Shown here one piece after another: positions 1-5,988 of a DNA stretch of 7,791 bases. The position numbers and the translations under genes are program-made. The stretch is taken from the NCBI GenBank assembly GCA_030838245.1, contig JAUTXB010000124.1:1-7791 (forward strand). Reading direction: 5' to 3'. Positions within the stretch are counted from its first letter, which is position 1, and every line of letters starts with the position of its first letter. A model generated the notes under the pieces. The model did no database searches and had not been told where the DNA came from. It saw only the letters and a program-made list of their open reading frames with translations. Source of the DNA: Acidimicrobiaceae bacterium. Lineage in GTDB: Bacteria > Actinomycetota > Acidimicrobiia > Acidimicrobiales > RAAP-2.

Positions 1-920
1 TCATCCAGCGAGCCGTCGACGCCGGGATCAACTTCATCGATACCGCCGACGTCTACTCCTTCGGCGAGTCCGAACAGATCGTGGGGAAGGCCCTCGCCAC
101 CATGGACCGCGATTCCATCGTGTTGGCCACCAAGGTCCACGGTTCGATGAGTAAGGACCCCAACGAGCAGGGGAACTCACGTCGATGGATCATCGCCGAG
201 TGTGACAACAGCCTCCGGCGCTTGGGCACCGACTACATCGACCTTTACCAGATCCACCGACCGGAACACGGGACCGACATCGACGAGACCCTGGGCGCCC
301 TCACCGATCTGGTCCGGGCCGGCAAGGTCCGCTACATCGGGTGCTCCACCTTCCCCGCCTACCAGATCGTCGAGTCCCATTGGGTAGCCGAGCGTCGCGG
401 ACGCGAGCGGTTCGCCAGCGAGCAGCCTCCGTACTCCATCCTGGCCCGGGGCATCGAGGCCGACGTGCTCCCGGTGTGCCAGGACTACGGGATGGGTGTC
501 ATCCCCTGGAGCCCGCTGGCCGGCGGCTGGCTGACCGGCAAATTTGGGGAGGGGAAAGCTAACACCAGCCGGCGCTCGGCCATGCAACCCGAACGCTGGG
601 ACCTGTCGGTCCCGGCCAATCTCCGCAAGGTCGAGGTGGTCACCCAGCTGGCCGAGCTGGCCGACCAAGCGGGGTTGAGCCTCATCGAGCTGGCCTTGGC
701 CTTCGTGGCCGAGCACCCGGCGGTCACTGCCCCGATTATCGGGCCCCGAACCATGGAACACCTGGAATCCCAGCTCAGCGCGGCTGAGGTCACCTTGAGC
801 ACCGACATCCTCGATCGCATCGATGAGCTGGTACCCCCGGGTACAATGGTCGACGAACATGACCGCGGTTTGGACGTGCCCGCCCTGATCGAGCCGAACC
901 TGCGCCGCCGTCGGCGATAA
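1..920 (+). CDS. Aldo/keto reductase, 5' end cut off by the window
   Basis: NAD(P)H-dependent oxidoreductase of the aldo/keto reductase superfamily, a cytosolic (beta/alpha)8 barrel that reduces aldehydes or ketones; the substrate cannot be told. The first complete codon is at base 3 and 305 residues are visible, so roughly 25-30 N-terminal residues (first beta strands) are missing. The catalytic tetrad is intact. Asp and Tyr lie in FIDTADVY (visible residues 13 and 18), Lys in LATKVHG (44) and His in DLYQIHRP (85). Other family landmarks are GKVRYIGCS, GVIPWSPLAGGWLTGK and the cofactor-binding IIGPRTMEHLE near the C terminus. The sequence resembles the AKR11/12-like general-stress or YajO-type branch rather than the classical AKR1 enzymes. 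It ends in a run of five arginines just before TAA, which is unusual but harmless-looking. The next gene begins 218 bp downstream after a possible terminator, so it is probably transcribed separately. Confidence 0.93.
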   Translation, partial: IQRAVDAGINFIDTADVYSFGESEQIVGKALATMDRDSIVLATKVHGSMSKDPNEQGNSRRWIIAECDNSLRRLGTDYIDLYQIHRPEHGTDIDETLGALTDLVRAGKVRYIGCSTFPAYQIVESHWVAERRGRERFASEQPPYSILARGIEADVLPVCQDYGMGVIPWSPLAGGWLTGKFGEGKANTSRRSAMQPERWDLSVPANLRKVEVVTQLAELADQAGLSLIELALAFVAEHPAVTAPIIGPRTMEHLESQLSAAEVTLSTDILDRIDELVPPGTMVDEHDRGLDVPALIEPNLRRRRR

Positions 921-935
921 GGCTGATCGGGATCG

Positions 936-958
936 GGGGGCTCGGCTCGAGGGTCCCC
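936..958 (+). terminator. Possible weak terminator after the aldo/keto reductase
   Basis: Sixteen bases after the TAA, CTCG (941-944) and CGAG (948-951) pair around a GCT loop. GGGG (936-939) and CCCC (955-958) extend the stem across an asymmetric internal loop. No T-tract follows, which is common for GC-rich actinobacteria. The call rests on position and pairing only. Confidence 0.3.
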
Positions 959-1043
959 GAAGGGTCTCAGCGAGGCTCGCGCGGGGTCGGACTTGACGGA
1001 CCGGTAGAGTTACAGAGGGCCTATCTTTACCAATCGACTGCCC

Positions 1044-1071
1044 TGACGTGCGAATGCCGTGTCTCACGTCA
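1044..1071. repeat. Inverted repeat TGACGTG / CACGTCA upstream of the sigma gene
   Basis: TGACGTG (1044-1050) and its exact reverse complement CACGTCA (1065-1071) are separated by 14 bases, 68 bp before the sigma factor start. The 7-bp arms could be two half-sites for a dimeric regulator or a hairpin in the leader. The 21-base centre-to-centre distance puts the half-sites about two helical turns apart, on the same DNA face. No regulator is identified. Confidence 0.4.
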
Positions 1072-1076
1072 ACATG

Positions 1077-1101
1077 CACCGGACGAGAATTCTTGCCGGT
1101 G
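1077..1101. promoter_or_regulatory. 25-bp interrupted palindrome before the sigma gene (possible operator or leader hairpin)
   Basis: CACCGG (1077-1082) pairs with CCGGTG (1096-1101), and the centre is the perfect 8-bp palindrome AGAATTCT (1086-1093). The two blocks are offset by a 3-base (ACG) and a 2-base (TG) spacer. The element ends 37 bp before the GTG start of the sigma factor gene. It could bind a dimeric regulator, or fold in the mRNA leader upstream of the ribosome binding site. It has no T-tract, so a terminator reading is less attractive. Confidence 0.4.
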
Positions 1102-1123
1102 AATCCCTCAAGTACTGAGGAAC

Positions 1124-1130
1124 GAAGGAG
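1124..1130 (+). promoter_or_regulatory. Ribosome binding site of the sigma factor gene
   Basis: GAAGGAG lies 8 bases before the GTG at 1139 and fixes that start. It is the clearest Shine-Dalgarno on the + strand of this window. Confidence 0.8.
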
Positions 1131-1138
1131 TATCCACC

Positions 1139-2074
1139 GTGAACAAGCAGCGCGCAGCCCAGGATGGCGAAGACCTCGTCAAGCTCTATCTCAGCGATAT
1201 TGGGCAGTATCCCCTCCTGACCAAGGCGGATGAGGCGCGGCTGGCGCAGGCCATCGAACTGGGGCGCGAGGCGGCCACCACCATCGCCGAGACGCCGAAG
1301 CTGACCCCGGCCAAGCGGCGTGAGCTCCGCAAGGTCGTCCTGCAGGGCGAGCACGCACAGCAGGACTTCGTGCAGTCCAACCTCCGCCTGGTGGTCTCGA
1401 TCGCCAAGAAGTACCAGGCATCGAACCTGCCGCTCCTCGACCTCGTACAAGAGGGCAACCTGGGCCTGATCCACGCGGTCGAGAAGTTCGACTGGCGGAA
1501 GGGATTCAAGTTCTCCACCTATGCCACCTGGTGGATCCGGCAGGCCATCACCCGTGGCATCGCCAACACGGGCCGGACCGTACGCCTCCCCGTCCACGCC
1601 GGCGACACCCTGGCCCGTATCCAAAAGGCCAAGAGCTTCCTCGAGTACAAGCTGGGCCGTCCGGCCACTCTCGACGAGCTCGGCGAAGAAGTAGAGCTCT
1701 CCCACGACAAGCTCGTCGAAGCGCTGCGATTCCGCTCCGAGCCCCTGTCACTGTCCGACCCCCTCCGTGAGGACGGCGACGCCGAGCTCGGCGACATCGT
1801 CCAAGACGTGAATGCCGAATCGCCCTTTGACGCCGCCGCCCTCGCTCTCTTGGGCGACGAGATCGGCAAGCTCCTCTCCCCCCTCGATGAGCGCGAGCGC
1901 GAAATCCTTCGACTGCGCTTCGGCCTCGACCGCGGTGAGCCCCGCACCCTCGAAGAGGTCGGCGAGTTCTTCAGCCTGACCCGCGAGCGGATCCGCCAGA
2001 TCGAAGCCAGGGCCATGTCGAAGCTCCGGCATCCCTCCTCCGACACCGGAGCGCGCGAGCTACTCAACGCCTGA
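1139..2074 (+). CDS. RNA polymerase sigma-70 family factor, RpoD-like group 2
   Basis: Directs RNA polymerase core to promoters. The 311-residue protein starts at GTG behind GAAGGAG. Region 1.2 spans residues 11-44 (LYLSDIGQYPLLT). Region 2 spans about 78-153 and includes DLVQEGNLGL, FSTYATWWIRQAIT and RTVRLPVH. Region 3 follows to about 235. Region 4 (about 247-303) has LDEREREILRLRFGL and the helix-turn-helix TRERIRQIEARAMSKLRHP. Residues that in RpoD contact the -10 element (Gln and Thr of QAIT) and the -35 element (the TRERIRQ helix) are kept, so it should read housekeeping-like promoters. It lacks region 1.1 and the long non-conserved insert of the primary factor, which argues for a group 2 (SigB/Hrd-type) alternative factor; I cannot exclude that it is a short primary factor. 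The inverted repeats at 1044-1101 suggest its own regulation. It converges on the next gene with a 24-bp gap. Confidence 0.95.
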   Translation: MNKQRAAQDGEDLVKLYLSDIGQYPLLTKADEARLAQAIELGREAATTIAETPKLTPAKRRELRKVVLQGEHAQQDFVQSNLRLVVSIAKKYQASNLPLLDLVQEGNLGLIHAVEKFDWRKGFKFSTYATWWIRQAITRGIANTGRTVRLPVHAGDTLARIQKAKSFLEYKLGRPATLDELGEEVELSHDKLVEALRFRSEPLSLSDPLREDGDAELGDIVQDVNAESPFDAAALALLGDEIGKLLSPLDEREREILRLRFGLDRGEPRTLEEVGEFFSLTRERIRQIEARAMSKLRHPSSDTGARELLNA

Positions 2075-2079
2075 TCCTG

Positions 2080-2092
2080 CCGGTTTGACCGG
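2080..2092. terminator. Small hairpin in the sigma / SnoaL-like convergent gap
   Basis: CCGGT (2080-2084) and ACCGG (2088-2092) pair around a TTG loop, 6 bases after the sigma stop and 7 bases from the end of the opposite gene. It is short and has no T-tract, so it can only be suggested as a bidirectional terminator. Confidence 0.3.
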
Positions 2093-2098
2093 GATGAA

Positions 2099-2608
2099 TC
2101 AGCTGATCAGGCTCACCGGTCGTTCCTCCACCCACTCGAGGTGGAGCTCCCGCCGTACAATGCGCCATCCGGCGGCCGTGCGACGGTAGCTGTCGAGATA
2201 GCGGATGTACCACACCGCGTCCGTTCCACCCCTCGCCTCGGTCCCGTCGTTCCCGGACTCGGTGTCGGTCCCGGCTTTTTCGGCCGCGGTCACGTGATGG
2301 GCCACGCAGTACACGGTCCCGTTCGCCGTACCTCCCTCGATGGTGAACTCCCGATTGAGCACCTCGTGGAACGTCTTGGTGAAACGGCGGAGACCGTCGG
2401 GGATCGTCTGTAGGGTCTCGGTCCCCTTGCGTACCAGCACCGGGCGGAGGTCGACCGGGACCTTGGGGATGACCAGCTCGCCGTCCTCGACGAACAGCCC
2501 AGCCAGCCGTTGGCCGTCGCCACCGTCAACGGCCAACGCGTAGGAGATGCACAGTGCCGCCAGCTCCCGCTCGTCGTTGAGGATGCCGGCCCCCGCATCC
2601 CGGCTCAC
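2099..2608 (-). CDS. SnoaL-like / NTF2-fold protein of unknown function
   Basis: A 169-residue protein of the SnoaL/NTF2-like superfamily, probably the SnoaL_4 group: small alpha+beta cone-fold proteins that act as hydratases, isomerases, cyclases or pure binding domains. Visible hallmarks are the N-terminal helices ELAALCISYALAVDGGDGQR, the following LAGLFVEDGELVIP, a middle RFTKTFHEVLN segment, a beta strand with NGTVYCVAHHV, and the closing strand pair YIRYLDSYRRTAAGWRIVRREL. Between the last strands is a polar Gly/Thr/Glu/Asp-rich stretch of about 20 residues (after HHVTAAEK), probably a loop expansion. The start is GTG at 2608; an in-frame stop 24 bases further upstream leaves no earlier start, and GAGGA sits 7 bases before it. 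No signal peptide is visible, so it is cytosolic. Its substrate cannot be inferred. It is divergent from the exported protein downstream and stands alone on its strand. Confidence 0.8.
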   Translation of the reverse strand: MSRDAGAGILNDERELAALCISYALAVDGGDGQRLAGLFVEDGELVIPKVPVDLRPVLVRKGTETLQTIPDGLRRFTKTFHEVLNREFTIEGGTANGTVYCVAHHVTAAEKAGTDTESGNDGTEARGGTDAVWYIRYLDSYRRTAAGWRIVRRELHLEWVEERPVSLIS

Positions 2609-2973
2609 GAGAGGGTCCTCGCCGGAGACCGCTCACCCTGGCCCTCGTCGTGCCTGGCTGGGGTGCCGGGAAGCTGCATGGGTGGCTCACTTTCAAGTGC
2701 AACGGCATCGAACGTGCACGCCGAGGGGTCGTCCCTCCGGCCAGACCTGGCCGGGCAGGGCCTGGCCGAGCGTAAGCCGTGATCCCCACCCGCTGCAATG
2801 ACCGCAGGCACGGCCGGTATCCTTGCCGGGTGGCCGACCCTGTAGATGGTGGATCGACCGGCGCGCCCGGAGGCCCGCCGCCTCGCCCCCGAGAGCCGAT
2901 GCCCGGCGGCCCGCCGCGCACACGACACGAGATCCAGCAGTCGAAGCCTCGGCGCTCGGCGGCCAGCGACGAA
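2609..2973. other. Divergent intergenic region between the SnoaL-like and Tat-exported genes
   Basis: This 365-bp stretch must hold promoters for both flanking genes, but I find no convincing -35/-10 pair on either strand. It contains a near-perfect palindrome at 2737-2754 and the word CCTGGCCG repeated nearby (2746-2753 and 2761-2768). The right-hand part is open in the frame of the downstream gene back to a GTG at 2779, so up to 195 bp may be coding if an earlier start is used. Confidence 0.5.
2737..2754. promoter_or_regulatory. 18-bp palindrome in a divergent promoter region
   Basis: CCGGCCAG (2737-2744) and CTGGCCGG (2747-2754) are exact reverse complements around AC. The symmetry, the tight 2-base centre and the location between divergent genes suit an operator for a dimeric repressor better than an RNA hairpin. 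GC-rich palindromes also occur by chance, so this is tentative. Confidence 0.35.
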
Positions 2974-4674
2974 ATGGACCGCCGTTACTTCCTCCGTCGA
3001 GCGCTCGCTGTGGGCGGCGTGGCCGCGGCGGGAGCGGCCGGGTATGGCATCTACGAGGCCACCTCGGGAACCTCGGGGACCAACGGCGCTGACCCAGCCA
3101 AGCCGGCCAAGACGACCAAGACGACCACCTCGATCGCCACCAAGGCGACAACGACCAAGCTGGCAGACGGGGTCACCATCCCGACGTCACCGGCCATCGT
3201 GGCCGAGAACGCCAAAGTCGGGCACGCCTGGTGGGTCAACACCCCCCAGAACGCCGGGGACATCGAGGGGTACAGCAGCCAGGTCAGCGCGGTGGCCGGT
3301 GACACCATCACCTTGTTCGTCAGCACCAAGGCGCCCCAGTTCCATGTCGAGGCCTACCGGATGGGCTACTACCAGGGCATCGGCGCCCGGCTGGTGTGGC
3401 AGTCGGGTCAGGTGGCCGGGATCCGGCAAGCGGCCCCCGCTCTCATCGCAGCCACCAACACCATCGAATGCAACTGGTCCCCCTCGCTCACCGTCAAGGT
3501 GGACAAGACGTGGCCCCCCGGCGCCTACCTCTTGAAGTTGGTCGGGACCGGGGCCGAGCAGCAGTACGTCCCGCTCTGCGTGCGCGACGATGCGTCCAAG
3601 GCGGCCATCGTCATCCAACAGAGCGTGACCACGTGGCAGGCCTACAACCGGTGGGGCGGGTACAGCCTGTACTACGGCAACACCGGCGGACAGCTGTCCT
3701 ACACCCATAACCCTGCTGGGGGCGACTTCGCCCACCGAGCCCGCATCGTGTCGTTCGACCGGCCCTTCGACCACGACTGGGCCTCGGGCGCGGCCGATTT
3801 CGTCGGCAACGAGTTCCCGGTCGTCTACCAAGCCGAGCAGCTCGGGCTGGACGTGACCTATTGGACCGATGTGGACCTCCACGCCCGGCCCTCGCTGCTG
3901 AAAAACCACAAGGCCTTGTTCAGCTTGGGTCACGACGAGTACTGGTCTCACGAGATGCGCCAGGGCGCCAGCACGGCGGTCAATGCAGGCGTCAACCTGG
4001 CATTCCTCGGGGCCAACGCCTGCTATCGACAGATCCGCTTCGACAATTCTCCCCTCGGACCCAACCGCCACGAGATCTGCTACAAATCGGCCACCGAGGA
4101 CCCGCTGTTCAACGTGGACAATGCGCGGGTGACCGTGAACTGGCCCGATGCCCCGGTCTCCCAACCGGAGAGCCTGCTCATCGGGAGCACGTACCAGGAC
4201 ATCGCGGCCACGGCCAATATGGTCGTCAGCGACGCGTCGTCGTGGGTCTTCGCCGGGACGGGGCTCACCCAGGGCCAGCAGTTGCCCAAAGTCGTCCAAG
4301 GCGAGTTCGACCGCTACGTGCCGGGCGCCTCATCACCCCAGAACCTCGACGTGATCGCCCACTCGGTCATCCCCAACCGAGGCAACAACTTCTCCGATGT
4401 CACCTGGTACACGGTCCCGGGCGGTGGTGGCGTTTTCGCAACCGGGAACGCCACCTGGATCGGCGCCATGGTCGACAGCACGCTCATCCCTCCGAACGTG
4501 GTCCCCGACCCGATCCCTGGTGTCACCGCGCCGATACTGCGGGTAATGGAGAACATCTACTCTGTCCTCGGCACCGGGCCGGCCAGCGCCACCCACCCGT
4601 CCCAGGGGAACTGGAGCCAGGTCTACGGCGGGACATCCGGGCCGGCGGCCCCGATACCGAACAACGCGGCCTGA
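2974..4674 (+). CDS. Tat-exported protein of the N,N-dimethylformamidase beta-subunit family
   Basis: From ATG at 2974 this is a 566-residue protein with a twin-arginine signal: DRRYFLRRALAVGGVAAAGAAG has the RRxFLR core and a small hydrophobic stretch. A Thr/Lys-rich linker follows (KTTKTTTSIATKATTTK), then an N-terminal beta domain (GYSSQVSAVAGDTITLFVST, YRMGYYQGIGARLVW) and the larger C-terminal domain. The last contains LFSLGHDEYWSHEMRQ, the signature of the dimethylformamidase large subunit (DMFA2_C); its Tyr (residue 323) is a candidate for one of the tyrosine ligands of the mononuclear iron in the Paracoccus enzyme. I could not place the other ligands safely. Known enzymes hydrolyse N,N-dimethylformamide and work with a small alpha subunit, not seen here, so this substrate should not be assumed. 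The reading frame is open back to GTG 2779 (631 residues), with ATG 2899 between; I chose 2974 because it puts the Arg pair at residues 3-4. No start has a good Shine-Dalgarno. Confidence 0.85.
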   Translation: MDRRYFLRRALAVGGVAAAGAAGYGIYEATSGTSGTNGADPAKPAKTTKTTTSIATKATTTKLADGVTIPTSPAIVAENAKVGHAWWVNTPQNAGDIEGYSSQVSAVAGDTITLFVSTKAPQFHVEAYRMGYYQGIGARLVWQSGQVAGIRQAAPALIAATNTIECNWSPSLTVKVDKTWPPGAYLLKLVGTGAEQQYVPLCVRDDASKAAIVIQQSVTTWQAYNRWGGYSLYYGNTGGQLSYTHNPAGGDFAHRARIVSFDRPFDHDWASGAADFVGNEFPVVYQAEQLGLDVTYWTDVDLHARPSLLKNHKALFSLGHDEYWSHEMRQGASTAVNAGVNLAFLGANACYRQIRFDNSPLGPNRHEICYKSATEDPLFNVDNARVTVNWPDAPVSQPESLLIGSTYQDIAATANMVVSDASSWVFAGTGLTQGQQLPKVVQGEFDRYVPGASSPQNLDVIAHSVIPNRGNNFSDVTWYTVPGGGGVFATGNATWIGAMVDSTLIPPNVVPDPIPGVTAPILRVMENIYSVLGTGPASATHPSQGNWSQVYGGTSGPAAPIPNNAA

Positions 4675-4695
4675 CCGGCGCGCCGACGCGCAGCA

Positions 4696-4724
4696 GCCCG
4701 GGATGCCGTGTGGTCATCCCGGGC
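4696..4724 (+). terminator. Terminator hairpin of the dimethylformamidase-like gene
   Basis: GCCCGGGATG (4696-4705) and CATCCCGGGC (4715-4724) are perfect 10-bp arms around a 9-base loop, 21 bases after the stop. No T-tract follows, in line with GC-rich actinobacterial terminators. Confidence 0.7.
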
Positions 4725-4742
4725 CGGCGAAGTGCTCCGCTG

Positions 4743-4775
4743 GTCACAACAGCCCGTACCGCGGGCTCTTGTGAC
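4743..4775 (-). terminator. Terminator hairpin of recA
   Basis: GTCACAACAGCCCG (4743-4756) pairs with CGGGCTCTTGTGAC (4762-4775) with a single C-C mismatch and a 5-base loop. It abuts the recA stop codon directly. There is no T-tract on the - strand. It stands back to back with the hairpin at 4696-4724, each serving one of the two convergent genes. Confidence 0.7.
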
Positions 4776-5867
4776 TCAGTCGGCCAGCGTGATCGGTTGC
4801 TCGTCGGGATCGAGAGCGTCGGCTGTGGCATCGGCCCGGGGCCTGTCGGCCAGCGATTCGGCGGCGGCATCGGCAGCGTCGGCGTTCATAGCGGCCAGGT
4901 GCTCCCGGATCCTTCCGTCGATCTCGGCCATGAGCTGGGGATTCTCGATCAGGAAGGTCTTCACGTTCTCACGACCCTGGCCGAGCTGCTCGCCTTCATA
5001 GGTGAACCAGGCACCGGACTTCTTGACGAAGCCCAGCTCCACGCCTACATCGAGGAGGGAGCCCTCGCGGCTGATGCCCTTCCCGAAGGTGATGTCGAAC
5101 TCCGCCTGCTTGAACGGCGGCGATACCTTGTTCTTCACTACCTTGACCCGGGTCCGGTTGCCGACCATCTCGGCACCGTCCTTGATGGTCTCGATCCGGC
5201 GGATGTCCAGACGGACCGACGAGTAGAACTTCAGGGCCCGGCCACCCGGGGTGACTTCGGGTGAGCCGTACATCACGCCGATCTTCTCCCGGAGCTGGTT
5301 GATGAAGATGGCGATGGTCCGCGACTTCGACAGGGTCCCGGTCAGCTTGCGCAACGCCTGGGACATCAGTCGGGCTTGCAGGCCGACGTGGGAGTCGCCC
5401 ATCTCGCCCTCGATCTCGGCACGAGGGGTGAGGGCGGCCACCGAGTCGATGACCAGTACGTCGAGAGCCCCGGAGCGGATGAGCATGTCGGCGATCTCCA
5501 ATGCCTGCTCGCCGGTATCCGGCTGGGAGATGAGCAGATCGTCGATGTTGACGCCGATGGCCCCGGCGTACACCGGGTCCATGGCGTGCTCGGCGTCGAT
5601 GTAGGCGCAGATGCCGCCGTTGCGTTGCGCTTCGGCCACCACATGCATGGCCAGAGTCGACTTACCCGAGGACTCTGGCCCGAAGATCTCTACGACGCGG
5701 CCGCGAGGCAGGCCGCCGATGCCAAGAGCGAGGTCGAGAGCGAGGGCTCCCGTGGGAATCGACTCGATGTTCATGTGGAGGTTCTCGCCCATCCGCATGA
5801 TCGATCCCTTGCCGAACTGCTTCTCGATCTGGCCGAGGGCCATGTCGAGTGCCTTGTCACGTTCCAT
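4776..5867 (-). CDS. recA: RecA recombinase
   Basis: ATP-dependent DNA strand-exchange protein of homologous recombination and coprotease that triggers LexA self-cleavage. The 363-residue product is full length and intein-free. Visible elements in order: Walker [10 protein letters not shown] (residues 63-71), the catalytic Glu in [10 protein letters not shown] (93), Walker [13 protein letters not shown] (Asp 141), DNA-binding loop L1 around [10 protein letters not shown] (153-162), loop L2 between NQLREKIG and SPEVTPGG (190-209), then [11 protein letters not shown] and the C-terminal domain ([17 protein letters not shown]). The tail after residue 325 is Ala/Asp-rich and acidic, as usual. The ATG at 5867 has AGGAGAG 7 bases upstream. 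An SOS box lies 133 bp upstream inside the 3' end of thpR, so DNA damage should induce it. recX, which often follows recA in actinobacteria, is absent: the next gene is convergent. Confidence 0.99.
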   Translation of the reverse strand: MERDKALDMALGQIEKQFGKGSIMRMGENLHMNIESIPTGALALDLALGIGGLPRGRVVEIFGPESSGKSTLAMHVVAEAQRNGGICAYIDAEHAMDPVYAGAIGVNIDDLLISQPDTGEQALEIADMLIRSGALDVLVIDSVAALTPRAEIEGEMGDSHVGLQARLMSQALRKLTGTLSKSRTIAIFINQLREKIGVMYGSPEVTPGGRALKFYSSVRLDIRRIETIKDGAEMVGNRTRVKVVKNKVSPPFKQAEFDITFGKGISREGSLLDVGVELGFVKKSGAWFTYEGEQLGQGRENVKTFLIENPQLMAEIDGRIREHLAAMNADAADAAAESLADRPRADATADALDPDEQPITLAD

Positions 5868-5874
5868 GTCGTTG

Positions 5875-5881
5875 CTCTCCT
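5875..5881 (-). promoter_or_regulatory. Ribosome binding site of recA
   Basis: AGGAGAG on the - strand ends 7 bases before the ATG at 5867 and agrees with the usual N terminus of RecA. Confidence 0.8.
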
Positions 5882-5932
5882 CGGTGGTTGTTACTCACTT
5901 GACCGGACCGACCCTACGGGTGGGGTGTAACA

Positions 5933-5960
5933 GAGCCCCGAAAGGGAGCAATCGGGGCTC
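5933..5960 (-). repeat. Perfect 9-bp hairpin in the thpR-recA gap
   Basis: GAGCCCCGA (5933-5941) and TCGGGGCTC (5952-5960) are exact reverse complements with a 10-base loop. It lies after the thpR stop and before the recA start. On the - strand it is followed by TGTTACACC, not a T-tract. It could terminate or attenuate thpR transcripts, or form a leader structure on recA mRNA started at the SOS-controlled promoter. Confidence 0.6.
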
Positions 5961-5988
5961 GGGTCTTGGGGTGTTGTGCCGACCTCTG

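Noticed and set aside
993..1027. TTGACG (993-998) and TATCTT (1022-1027) as a promoter for the sigma gene
   Set aside because: The 23-base spacer is too long for a sigma-70 promoter, and neither hexamer has a partner at 16-18 bases.
177..1079. Long open frame on the - strand opposite the aldo/keto reductase
   Set aside because: It mirrors the real gene in a GC-rich sequence, has no family-like motifs and runs into the sigma gene's leader.
3187..4299. 370-codon open frame on the - strand inside the dimethylformamidase-like gene
   Set aside because: Shadow frame produced by high GC at third positions; the translation is repetitive in Gly/Val/Asp and resembles no protein family.
3861..5264. 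467-codon + strand frame spanning the end of the exported-protein gene and recA
   Set aside because: It overlaps two confidently identified genes on opposite strands and both terminators; an artefact of composition.
4776..5867. Possible RecA intein, as in Mycobacterium tuberculosis
   Set aside because: The reading frame is of normal length and Walker A, L1 and L2 are uninterrupted.
5911..5933. RecA-NDp/PafBC-type second promoter for recA on the - strand (CTGTTACAC, 8 bases, TAGGGT)
   Set aside because: The spacing and TAnnnT fit, but only four of nine positions of the TTGTCRGTG block agree and its TGTC core is broken.
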